IMG/VR virus record: IMGVR_UViG_3300034760_000061
Coordinates: 1 to 50,085 of that record
Reading direction: 5' to 3' (one strand)
Length of the DNA stretch: 50,085 bases
From: a virus
Part shown: one piece after another, positions 7,801 through 14,601 of the stretch
Layout: the number at the start of each line of letters is the position of its first letter
How positions within the stretch are numbered: the stretch's first letter is position 1
Position numbers and translations under genes: made by a program
The notes under the pieces: generated by a model
What the model was told of the DNA's origin: nothing
Database searches by the model: none
The model's input: only the letters and a program-made list of their open reading frames with translations

Positions 7801-9425
7801 CCTATACCTATGGCAGCGAAGGGAGTGGCACAGGACACGCCACGTCGATGACCTACCCCAGCGGCAATCGCGTCGACGTCACCTATGACAGCAATGGAAA
7901 ACCGTCCGCTCTCGGCCTGACCCGCCCGAATGCTGTGCGCGTGACGATTTTGAGTCAGATAAGCTACCAGCCGTTTGGCGCTGTACGCTCATGGCTATGG
8001 GGAAACCACAACGCGGGCAGTCCCAACAAATACGAGCGCCAGTTCGACCTCGAAAACCGGCTGATCAGCTATCCACTTGGCCATCCAATGGTCGGCGGAT
8101 CGGTGCGCACACTCAGTTACGATGCCGCCGGACGGATCGTGGCGACTACACATGCGGGGAACGCCACGTCTAACAGGCTGGACCAGCGCTACAGTTACGA
8201 TGGACGGGATCGCTTGATCGGTTTTACCGGCGCGGCCGCCAGCCAGCGCTTCGAGTACGACGTCAACGGCAACCGGACCAAAGTTATTCTCGGAGCCAAT
8301 AGCTACCTCAACACGATTGATCCGAACAGCAACCGGCTGGCCGCCACTGCCGGGCCGGCGCCAGCGAAACGCAATACGTATGACGCCACGGGCAACCTCA
8401 CCAGTGACGGGACGATACGCTACGTCTACGGCAACAACGGGCGCCTGAGCAGCACCACAGGTATCGGTGGCGCGTCTGTTCAATACCGCTATAACGGACT
8501 TGGACAGCGGACTATCAAGTCTGATGCGGCCGGCGCATCGACTTACTTCGTCTACAACGAGGCCGGACAGATTGTGGGCGAGTACAACAGCACCGGGACG
8601 CCGATACAGGAAACGATTTACCTGGAGGGAATGCCGGTCGCCGTGCTTAAACCGCGTGCCAGCGGTGCAGAAGAAAATGCATACTACGTCTATGCGGACC
8701 ACCTGGCGACACCACGGGTCATCACGCGCGCCAGCGACAACAAGATGGTGTGGCGCTGGGATGGCGCAAATCCGTTCGGCGAGGATCCCCCGGATGAAAA
8801 CCCGAGCCGCTTGGGAAATTTTTCCTACAACCTGCGTTTCCCCGGACAATATTATGATCGGGAGACCAATTTACATTACAACTACTTCAGGGACTATGAT
8901 CCGCTACTGGGGCGCTATGTGCAGTCCGATCCGATTGGCCTTAAAGGTGGAATTAATACATTTGGGTATGTTGGGGGAAGTCCAATAACCCGCACAGATC
9001 CGTTAGGTCTAGCATGGAGTTGCACGACAGTGGGGCTGATAACTACTTGCCGCAACTCACCGGAGCCTGGTTCAGTCGATCCAGTAGATCAACCATTACC
9101 CGCCGCTTCAAGCATCAAGCTCCCATCGGCAAATTCGATATATCAGGCTTGGTGCGAGTCATCCCCTTTGTCATGCACTATGAATGTTGTTGCCAATGAC
9201 GCAGTATCTGGGATACTTGCGGCATGCAAGCGTGCCGACAAGGATGACGACAAGGATGACGAAAGTGAAAAAAATAGGTGTAAGAAAGTATGGGAGTCGT
9301 GCTCAGATGGGTGCACAGTAAGATACGTAAATGGAACCCTTCCTGGGAGCGGTCATGATATGGCGAGTCGAATACGAGTATGTATTCGCAACTGCATGCG
9401 CGCAAATGGTTGCAACAAGTACTAA
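4896..9425 (+). CDS. secreted Rhs/YD-repeat polymorphic toxin (1,509 aa)
   Basis: Start ATG 4896 gives a signal peptide (LIRSALIFLPLVHGSVHA, cleavage about residue 32); the frame is open back to a TTG at 4860. A DUF6531-like segment (GNPVQFASGAKVQHETDL) is at about residues 141-200. YD repeats such as YSYDEKNQL, YTYDDAHRM and YRYDAAGRV run to about 1300. The Rhs core (YDPLLGRYVQSDPIGL...TDPLGL) ends near 1372. Rhs proteins form a shell around a C-terminal toxin. Here the 137-residue tip has 11 Cys and ends with CIRNCMRANGC; I do not recognise its activity. The signal peptide argues for Sec export rather than classical T6SS loading; no VgrG, PAAR or Hcp is present nearby. Confidence 0.9.
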   Translation: MTMPNASPFPSLVQLIRSALIFLPLVHGSVHAESALPEGALGWWYYTGMLNPDRYASDPITACQKSAWNHARQPLVAMRPHEYRRDIFKCYYRWPTSESSVAWLGPAILNCKAGYTPTAQGVCRKDRDKPERAAPLKCGEAAGNPVQFASGAKVQHETDLGGGADDALVVRRTYRSARDGGSGQSAGLGWSFSFERAFLAPPSLLGGIRPQIIGTLSDGSFFEFRREKDGTYKSRRDRGMTLEVQGPDETVFLLTTPDGTVERFLREGDNFRLSSVHTRTGMATQYSYDEKNQLSKIVDTGGRSLVIAWEGDVIASISSATGSVRYEYEHATIPGYPAIEGMDRLIGVHFLDRSGAGISARAYHYEDARDRFLLTGITDEHGKRFATYAYNDDAQAVLTEHAGGAQRYTFAYPSRTSRIVTDPLGSSRSIGIAYDDNNKSQITAESQPAGAGCAASAKATTYTDKGDVASRTDFNGNKTCFISDPIRGAELARTNGLTKDAACPASIDSAIPAGARKISTRWHPDWPLAIGVATPGRIDTKVYNGQRDAAGKVVECAGGAVLPNGKPVAVVCRATVQATNDSNGALGFAAARTGPAQEWRYTYNRTGQMLTSSGRVDANGKAESSSMVYYADTSASHSPGDLASVRNSVGEVTSYLEYSEDGLPTKIQRHTGQIIGLEYGPRQRLVSSTIRDASGRAETTSYEYDLVGQLIRMTAPDGSALEYTYDDAHRMTGLRDRAGNSISFTLDAMGNIVRQEVKDPSGKLVAQTTRAFDALSRLQREQRSAKDQGARFEYDPAGNQTSSFDPMGRVTKGTYDAFNRLIQQALPAADATSKPATINYAYTPQDQLASVLDPRRLQTRYVANGLGQQTALISPDTGTTNMQFDGAGNMISSVDAAGRKTAYRYDAAGRVTGIGTSTFEYGAAGSPAAGRVTTMTDESGKTVYAYDGMGRLLRKEQTSAPASRRFVTAYTYGSEGSGTGHATSMTYPSGNRVDVTYDSNGKPSALGLTRPNAVRVTILSQISYQPFGAVRSWLWGNHNAGSPNKYERQFDLENRLISYPLGHPMVGGSVRTLSYDAAGRIVATTHAGNATSNRLDQRYSYDGRDRLIGFTGAAASQRFEYDVNGNRTKVILGANSYLNTIDPNSNRLAATAGPAPAKRNTYDATGNLTSDGTIRYVYGNNGRLSSTTGIGGASVQYRYNGLGQRTIKSDAAGASTYFVYNEAGQIVGEYNSTGTPIQETIYLEGMPVAVLKPRASGAEENAYYVYADHLATPRVITRASDNKMVWRWDGANPFGEDPPDENPSRLGNFSYNLRFPGQYYDRETNLHYNYFRDYDPLLGRYVQSDPIGLKGGINTFGYVGGSPITRTDPLGLAWSCTTVGLITTCRNSPEPGSVDPVDQPLPAASSIKLPSANSIYQAWCESSPLSCTMNVVANDAVSGILAACKRADKDDDKDDESEKNRCKKVWESCSDGCTVRYVNGTLPGSGHDMASRIRVCIRNCMRANGCNKY

Positions 9426-9441
9426 ATTTTCAAGGATATAT

Positions 9442-9675
9442 ATGAACATCGAAGAAGCAAAAGCTGTGATGCTTGCCTGCGGTGAGATAAATGCTCGCCT
9501 TAATAATGTCTCGCTAGTGGTAGATAAAATCAAAGATGAGTCAATCCAAAAGGCACTGCGGGCAGAGCTGGGAGGGGCAATGGTATCAATCTATGGCGGT
9601 CTTATGCGCCCGGTTATTGAAAATTTTCCTGAGTTGGATCCAGACGCGGAGGACGAATCCCTTATTTTTAAATAA
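9442..9675 (+). CDS. small candidate immunity protein for the Rhs tip (77 aa)
   Basis: The ATG at 9442 has AGGA six bases upstream and lies 16 bases after the rhs stop. The protein is helical, acidic and without signal peptide or TM segment (MNIEEAKAVMLACGEINARL, then MRPVIENFPELDPD). A similar fold of small helical proteins follows other Rhs-like toxin genes, so I infer cytoplasmic immunity to the Cys-rich tip. No biochemical role can be read from the sequence. An in-frame upstream ATG (9331) overlaps the rhs 3' end and lacks a good ribosome site. Confidence 0.6.
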   Translation: MNIEEAKAVMLACGEINARLNNVSLVVDKIKDESIQKALRAELGGAMVSIYGGLMRPVIENFPELDPDAEDESLIFK

Positions 9676-9782
9676 TCCGGGAGTAAAACCGATGGAACAT
9701 ATGGATAATCTATAACACTCGCGCCGGAAGTTGCGATCTCAGCTTTGGCAATCGGCGGTGCGGCTGCTCAATAGGAGATAAC

Positions 9783-9893
9783 ATGAACGATTCCCATGTA
9801 TATACGGAACCGATAGACGAAGGGCCGACTCCAACGCCGGCAGAAGGTGGCGCCGCCCAGCCTTCCGGCCCACATCCGGGCGCTCTCAGCTGA
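9783..9893 (+). CDS. 36-residue ORF, possible cassette remnant
   Basis: An ATG at 9783 with a good AGGAG (ATAGGAGATAAC) opens a 36-codon frame rich in Pro, Gly and Ala (GPTPTPAEGGAAQPSG). Just before it a frame ends with LAPEVAISALAIGGAAAQ and a TAG, resembling a toxin or membrane protein tail. Both look like leftovers of a lost toxin-immunity cassette. No function is assignable. Confidence 0.3.
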   Translation: MNDSHVYTEPIDEGPTPTPAEGGAAQPSGPHPGALS

Positions 9894-9991
9894 CGCAAAG
9901 TGCTTCCTCATGGTCCACTGAGCACCAGAGAAAGCCAATCTCGTCCAAGTGATCTGTAGGGGTAAATGTAGGGGTAATTTCTGCGGATAAG

Positions 9992-10017
9992 AAAAAGGCC
10001 AGCACGCCGGCTGACCT
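9992..10017 (-). terminator. rho-independent terminator beyond the tRNA-Pro fragment
   Basis: On the minus strand GGTCAGC, a short loop and GCTGGCC are followed by a T-run (plus-strand A-run 9992-9996). It begins 17 bases past the CCA end of the tRNA-Pro fragment, the position of a native tRNA terminator. This suggests that DNA immediately left of the fragment is the original downstream flank of the tRNA gene. Confidence 0.65.
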
Positions 10018-10033
10018 AAGTCATTGATTCTAT

Positions 10034-10079
10034 TGGTCGGGACGGAGTGATTCGAACACTCGACCCCTTGCACCCCATG
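10034..10079 (-). other. attachment site: 46-bp 3' fragment of tRNA-Pro(GGG)
   Basis: Read on the minus strand this is the anticodon loop (ATGGGGT, anticodon GGG), the 3' half of the anticodon stem, the variable loop, the T arm (GAGTG TTCGAAT CACTC) and the acceptor 3' strand CGTCCCG-A-CCA. The 5' half is missing: at 10080 the sequence changes to unrelated DNA. Tyrosine integrases commonly cross over in the anticodon loop and leave exactly such a fragment at the far end of the element. The truncated side faces the intact integrase at 10190, so the element should extend rightward to an intact tRNA-Pro outside the window. Confidence 0.75.
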
Positions 10080-10189
10080 TCAGTATTTGGTTGTCCAACA
10101 GTATCCAGTAAAATCCATTCTTAAATTAAATTCCCTTTATTTTCAAATGTTTAGCTCCGTATTAGTCTCGCAAGGTCGAACAAGGTAGA

Positions 10190-11707
10190 ATGCAATCCAC
10201 GGATTTTTTCTTACCAGTTTCTTACCAGACCTCCCCAATGGCAGCCTACAAACTCACAGCGACCAAGATTGAAAAACATAAGCCTTTAAGAGACGATGAA
10301 AGCTTCGCTGATGGGAACGGGCTGTACATTCGTTTCCGCCGGGGCCAAGCCGGCCAGCTGTCTCGGATTTGGATGTACGTCTACAAGACAGGCACAAAAT
10401 CAAATTATCTGACCCTGGGCGAGTACGGCGCCAGCCTACCCGACTTTGATCTCGCCATCTACAGGCTCAACGCTGAGACCCGACTGACCCTCGATACAGC
10501 ACGGCGTATAGCAATTGAAATTAGTGATTGGCGAAAACGCGGCACCGATCCGAAGGAATTCATCGTAGCCGAATCTGCTCGCCAACAAGCAGAATCCCAG
10601 GCCGCGGTGGAATCGGCGGAGCGTGCTGAAGCGGTGGCATCCGTCGACAAGCTCAGCGTAGCAAATATGTTCGATGCTTGGCTGCTCGACGGCGTGCGCC
10701 GCAAGGACGGCAACGCCGAACTCCGCCGGTCCTTTAGCGCGGACGTACTGCCGGCGATAGGCGCCATCGCGATCAAGGATCTGACAGAGCATGACTTGCG
10801 CGGCGTGCTGCGAACAATGGTCGCTCGTGGCGTCAATCGGGCGGCCGTGATGGTCAGGAACAGCCTGACGCAGATGTTCGCCTGGGCCGAAAAGCGGCAG
10901 CCATGGCGCAAGCTGCTGATCGATGGGAACCCGATGGAGCTGATCGAGATCGAGAAGATTGTGGCGCCCGACTACGACATGAGCAACGAGCGCGATCGCA
11001 TCCTTGCGGACGCTGAGATCGCGGAACTCCAGGCGGTATTCGACAAGCTGCAAGCCGAGTACGACGCAGCGCCGGACAAGCGGTACGGTACGCAGCCGGT
11101 GGCGGCCACGACGCAGCGCGCGATCTGGATCATGCTGTCCACGCTGTGCCGCGTCGGTGAGATGAGCATGGCCAGGTGGGAGCACGTCGACATGAAAGCG
11201 GCGGAGTGGTTCATCCCGAAGGAGAACGTGAAAGACAACCTGGCCGATCTGACGGTGTACCTCTCCCCTTTCGCGCTCGATCAGTTCCGCCAGCTGCAGC
11301 AGGTCACGGGACACACGAACTGGTGCTTCCCGGCGCGGAATAATGAGGGCCATGTCGATTCGAAGTCGATCAGCAAGCAAGTCGGTGATCGGCAATCGAT
11401 GTTCAAGAGGGCCAAGGACGGCGGCCCGCGCGCGCCGATGAAGAATCGGCGCCACGACAACACGCTGGTTCTCGGCGCCGGTAAGGCCGGGGCGTGGACG
11501 CCGCACGACCTGCGCCGGACTGGCGCTACCCTGATGCAGCGCTTGGGCGTTTCTCTCGACATCATCGACCGATGCCAGAACCACGTTCTGCCTGGCAGCA
11601 AAGTACGCCGGCACTATCTGCATCACGACTACGCGGACGAGAAGCGCGCCGCGTGGGATAAACTCGGCACACACTTGGTATCGATTCGGGCGCCGCAGGC
11701 GAGCTAG
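10190..11707 (+). CDS. int: P4-type tyrosine integrase (505 aa)
   Basis: It cuts and joins DNA at an attachment site through a phosphotyrosine intermediate. The N-terminal part (about residues 20-110, DDESFADGNGLYIRFRR) is a DUF4102-like arm-binding domain. A SAM-like core-binding domain follows (about 155-255). The catalytic domain shows Arg321 (CRVGE), His439 and Arg442 (HDLRRTGAT), His465 and Tyr476 (RRHYLHHDY), so all catalytic positions are present. I start at 10190 because AAGGTAGA precedes it; ATG 10238 (MAAYKLTATK) is a plausible alternative. It begins 111 bases after the tRNA-Pro fragment. Three broken copies of its 3' end occur elsewhere in the window. Confidence 0.9.
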   Translation: MQSTDFFLPVSYQTSPMAAYKLTATKIEKHKPLRDDESFADGNGLYIRFRRGQAGQLSRIWMYVYKTGTKSNYLTLGEYGASLPDFDLAIYRLNAETRLTLDTARRIAIEISDWRKRGTDPKEFIVAESARQQAESQAAVESAERAEAVASVDKLSVANMFDAWLLDGVRRKDGNAELRRSFSADVLPAIGAIAIKDLTEHDLRGVLRTMVARGVNRAAVMVRNSLTQMFAWAEKRQPWRKLLIDGNPMELIEIEKIVAPDYDMSNERDRILADAEIAELQAVFDKLQAEYDAAPDKRYGTQPVAATTQRAIWIMLSTLCRVGEMSMARWEHVDMKAAEWFIPKENVKDNLADLTVYLSPFALDQFRQLQQVTGHTNWCFPARNNEGHVDSKSISKQVGDRQSMFKRAKDGGPRAPMKNRRHDNTLVLGAGKAGAWTPHDLRRTGATLMQRLGVSLDIIDRCQNHVLPGSKVRRHYLHHDYADEKRAAWDKLGTHLVSIRAPQAS

Positions 11708-11871
11708 GAGCAAGCCGCCAAGCTCGCAAGAATGGAGTAGCTTGCGGATCGTAGAGGTATCAAGCACGATGTCGCCGCGCATCGCCAGAAATTGTTTCGT
11801 AACAAAACGCAAGGCAACGATTTCCTGGACCATTCCCCTACGCCGCCATCCAACGCGGACGGGAGAATGCG

Positions 11872-12285
11872 ATGCCGTATGTCTATCCGGAAGTTGATGA
11901 GCTTAGAAACAAACCAGTGGCAGGGTCAGGCACCTGCGTCGACATTATCAAGGAATACGTGCCGGGGTTGAAGGGGTTGCCAACGACGTCTTGGAAGGCT
12001 GGCGTGAACGTTATGGAGGCCGGAGCGAAGGTTGCGAAAGGTACGGCGATCGCCACCTTCGTGAACGGGCGATATCCCCGCATTAATACAGGCAATCATG
12101 CAGCCATTGTGATAAAAGTAATGCCGTCGGGCATATGGGTGATGGATCAATGGGCGAACGACAAACGTCCGACAATCCAGCTCCGGTTGATCACCATTCC
12201 GCCGCGAGCGCTTCAAAGAAATTCAGATGGCAGCTTCCGGAACCCAAGCAACAACGCCCTCGCCTTCTATGTGATCGAAAAATGA
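11872..12285 (+). CDS. BPSL0067-family amidase, probable T6SS effector (137 aa)
   Basis: BPSL0067-type proteins have an NlpC/P60-like papain fold and are used as peptidoglycan amidase effectors. The Cys block GSGTCVDIIKEY (Cys22) and the His block NTGNHAAIVIKV (His76), followed by IWVMDQWAND, are in the family order and spacing. There is no signal peptide, as expected for a T6SS-delivered protein made in the cytoplasm. Its stop overlaps the next start (ATGA), coupling it to an exported candidate immunity protein. It directly follows the intact integrase. No T6SS structural gene is in the window, so delivery by a system elsewhere is inferred. Confidence 0.8.
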   Translation: MPYVYPEVDELRNKPVAGSGTCVDIIKEYVPGLKGLPTTSWKAGVNVMEAGAKVAKGTAIATFVNGRYPRINTGNHAAIVIKVMPSGIWVMDQWANDKRPTIQLRLITIPPRALQRNSDGSFRNPSNNALAFYVIEK

Positions 12286-12749
12286 GCATTCGACATCTAA
12301 TTTTCATCAATTTCCTGTTGCTGTTCGGTGGCGCCACGATGTCCTGCATTACTGCCGCGCGGGGCGCAGAACCGCCCTTAACAGAACAGCGTACCGTGTG
12401 CCCTCTGTGGCTTGAGCCAGAAGTGTTTGCGGCCAAGAAATCGCCGCCAGGCTGGACAGTGCTGATGCCGCAGTCCGGCCGCCTGACTGGCCGTGGTCTA
12501 CTTCACGGTGCGCCGGACGGATCCGCATACCTCAAGCCGGACAGTGCGAAAATATCGAAGTCTGGCAGAACCGAGGTAAGCACTTCGACCTGGAATCTGA
12601 GTAAACCTCATGCATACGAAACGTGGCTGTATTGCGCATACGGACCACTTGAAATTTTCAAGCGCATCCCAACAACCGCGACTGCTTGCGTGGCCACTTC
12701 CAAGCATGAGCGCGACACATTCCTCGAAGCCGTGTTTGTGTGCAGGTGA
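12282..12749 (+). CDS. STY0301-family periplasmic immunity protein (155 aa)
   Basis: The ATG at 12282 overlaps the stop of the BPSL0067 gene. A signal peptide (residues 1-28, FINFLLLFGGATMSCITAARGAE) directs export. The mature part has the STY0301-like pattern: VCPLWLEPEVF, PGWTVLM, ETWLYCAYG and two later Cys. Proteins of this family commonly accompany BPSL0067 effectors, and a periplasmic location suits protection against a peptidoglycan amidase. Direct inhibition of the effector is inference from family and coupling. Confidence 0.75.
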   Translation: MSIRHLIFINFLLLFGGATMSCITAARGAEPPLTEQRTVCPLWLEPEVFAAKKSPPGWTVLMPQSGRLTGRGLLHGAPDGSAYLKPDSAKISKSGRTEVSTSTWNLSKPHAYETWLYCAYGPLEIFKRIPTTATACVATSKHERDTFLEAVFVCR

Positions 12750-13087
12750 TCCGCAGGCAGCTGCGGTGATGCGGTCCCGGGCCGATCCAGCCTTGGGGGG
12801 GGCACAAGCAGCTGCGGTACAACCACCGCGCCAGCCGCGCGCCACTCTACCCGGGCGATCGTCAGTTCGGTGTTGATGCCGGGTTTAAGGTGCCCAGCGA
12901 TTGCCGATGGTTACAGCAGAGGCCAAGAGCGGGCGCACTGCCAGTTGGTGAGATTTGCGGCGGCAATCGGGCATCGGCCAAAGTACGAAGGCCAGCGGCG
13001 GAGCATGCTCGTTTGATCTAGCGCAAACTTCGGGCCGCCTCCATGAGTAAAGTCGCGCCAGACAAACATTTTTCTCACTGAGGTAGC
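12750..13087. other. no gene recognised
   Basis: This GC-rich stretch includes a run of eight G near 12794. Open frames here lack ribosome sites and plausible composition. It may be decayed cargo. A candidate ribosome site TGAGG at its right end belongs to the next gene. Confidence 0.4.
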
Positions 13088-13309
13088 ATGAAACTCAGCA
13101 CCTATAATTTTTGGCGCGACGTAGCTTTGATCATTGCGGTAGCGGCTGTCGTGAACGGTGCATTTTCGGTGTTGCTGCATACCTATTATAGCGATGAGAT
13201 ACCAGTCGTCGTACAGGACTGGGCGCCGGTTGGCTTGTTCGTGATCGGCGTATGGTTCCTGATTGACCATCGCATAAAGAACCCTCCGAAGCAAGACGGG
13301 GAGCCTTGA
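13088..13309 (+). CDS. small two-TM membrane protein (73 aa)
   Basis: The ATG at 13088 follows TGAGGTAGC. Two hydrophobic helices are predicted (about residues 11-31, VALIIAVAAVVNGAFSVLL, and 43-59, WAPVGLFVIGVWFLI), with a charged tail KNPPKQDGEP. I recognise no family. Its stop lies just before the fourth integrase 3'-end remnant, so it is the last cargo gene of that interval. A role in immunity is possible but unsupported. Confidence 0.6.
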   Translation: MKLSTYNFWRDVALIIAVAAVVNGAFSVLLHTYYSDEIPVVVQDWAPVGLFVIGVWFLIDHRIKNPPKQDGEP

Positions 13310-13329
13310 GCGCGATCAGCTCGGCATCA

Positions 13330-13499
13330 CTTCGACGTTTGACTCGACATCACCGACCGATGTCAGAACCACGTTCTGCCGGGGAGTAAGGTACGCCGGC
13401 ACTACCTGCACCACGACTATGCGGCGGAGAAGCGCGCTGCATGGGCAAGCGTAGAGTCGCATCTCTCGTCGTTGCTTTCTCCTCCTAGAGGCGAGACGC
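13330..13499 (+). pseudogene. tyrosine integrase 3'-end remnant (copy 4)
   Basis: The stretch translates as DITDRCQNHVLPGSKVRRHY then LHHDYAAEKRAAW, nearly identical to the nucleophile region of the intact integrase. After AAEKRAAW it diverges (ASVESHLSSLL). Upstream of about 13340 the homology fades with a frame change. It contains no start codon and less than a tenth of the gene. Orientation is the same as the other three copies. Confidence 0.85.
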
Positions 13500-13639
13500 A
13501 ATTGGCCCTCCGATGGACGGCGAAGAAGCTGATGAATAGAAGTTTATTCCACGATTTTAGTAATACAATACAAGTAACTAAAGGTTAATCGTATTGTCTA
13601 TCGGTTAATTTATTTAGAACAACTATTGGAGGCATACCT

Positions 13640-13780
13640 ATGGTAACTAGAAGAGTTGGACGCGACGCTGGTGATGGCCGCTTTATCCCTGTCAAGGAAG
13701 CACAGAAGGACAAGGAAGGATCTGTAGTGGAGAAGATCAAATACCCGGACCCGCCAAAGCCACCGCCCAAGAAGAAATGA
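13640..13780 (+). CDS. small basic hypothetical protein (46 aa)
   Basis: A strong ribosome site (TTGGAGG) lies eight bases before the ATG at 13640. The protein begins VGRDAGDGRFIPVKEAQ and ends with a Pro/Lys tail (PDPPKPPPKKK). The segment GRDA-x-x-G-x-F-x-x-V is a pattern I have seen in a widespread family of very small bacterial proteins of unknown role. It is too short for further inference. Confidence 0.6.
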   Translation: MVTRRVGRDAGDGRFIPVKEAQKDKEGSVVEKIKYPDPPKPPPKKK

Positions 13781-14042
13781 CCGAGGTGGCAGTGCGGCAT
13801 GGAGCAGCACTGCCACTATAACTAGGCCTCACCACCTGTGCATTGACGCTGAAACCTGTAGCGCGTCGCAAACCCTTTGCCGATTGAGCGCTATATGTTT
13901 TGGGTGGGGTCAGCGCTCAAGAACTCCGCCGCTCACGTCTAGGCACGCTGAAGACCTCACTAGCAGGTTGGTAAACCCACCAGAGGAATCACGCCCGCAG
14001 AAGCCGCAAAATGGAAGCTCACATCAACTGGAGCATCCAACT

Positions 14043-14309
14043 ATGAAAACCTACCCCATCAGCATTCCGATGCACCGCCTCTGGGCCGCACGCAAAAATA
14101 TCGCCGAGCTCAGCAGGATCGCTCCGCTTGTCGAGACATACATCAACGCGATGGTGGAGCGCTCTGATGATACTTGCGTTGTCATACACTCGCGTACTGT
14201 AGCAAAGGCCATCGGCGAGGATAGCGCTCTGGTGCATGAAATGATTATGCAGATTGATGGCGGGCACAACGGCCTCACAGTGCAGAAGACCACTTATCAC
14301 AAAATGTAA
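14043..14309 (+). CDS. hypothetical protein (88 aa)
   Basis: I chose the ATG at 14043 (MKTYPISIPMHRLW) because the frame upstream of it has a composition unlike protein. The Shine-Dalgarno is weak. The protein looks globular, with a C-terminal half (VVIHSRTVAKAIGEDSALVHEMI) that could form helix-turn-helix-like helices. No family recognised. It lies just upstream of the structured leader of the KilA-N gene. Confidence 0.55.
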   Translation: MKTYPISIPMHRLWAARKNIAELSRIAPLVETYINAMVERSDDTCVVIHSRTVAKAIGEDSALVHEMIMQIDGGHNGLTVQKTTYHKM

Positions 14310-14394
14310 CAATTAGCAATACCAACATTTCCCCAGGGTCATGAAAGTTAACTGGCAATCACAATTCATGAGTGCTAAGATCTCTTTCGCTGAA

Positions 14395-14600
14395 AAAAGA
14401 AAAACCCATGCCGACTGCAATCGGCATGGGTTCGAATTCTCAGCATTTTTGCGTTTCAGCACCTCTTCAACGGTTGCGCTGTCACGCTTTACTCATAGTG
14501 CGACCGCGATTATATGGTGACAGGACCTTTTTGTAAAGGTCGATTTGCAAGATGGCTTGTCACCAAAATTTCGGTTGCAATGGCACAACGAAAGGAATTT
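14395..14600 (+). ncRNA. structured leader of the KilA-N gene, C4-antisense-RNA-like candidate
   Basis: Three structured parts are visible. First, a perfect 10-bp hairpin CCCATGCCGA/TCGGCATGGG (14405-14414, 14421-14430). Second, a single-stranded-looking segment with TGTCAC (14480-14485) and ACTCATAGTGCGACC. Third, TGGTGACA (14515-14522) that can pair with TGTCACCA (14558-14565), enclosing a second hairpin GACCTTT/AAAGGTC (14524-14530, 14535-14541). The middle GTGACA can alternatively pair with the upstream TGTCAC. This layout before an antirepressor-type gene resembles phage P1/P7 C4 RNA control. The name is a suggestion from recalled consensus, not a search result. Confidence 0.45.
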
Positions 14601-14601
14601 C

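Noticed and set aside
10436-11833. A 465-codon minus-strand open frame over the integrase
   Set aside because: It is antisense to the intact integrase and repeats a similar shadow over the copy at 2931-3977; it follows from integrase codon use.
12498-12845. Minus-strand frames around 12500-12845
   Set aside because: They overlap the STY0301-like gene antisense and lack start signals.
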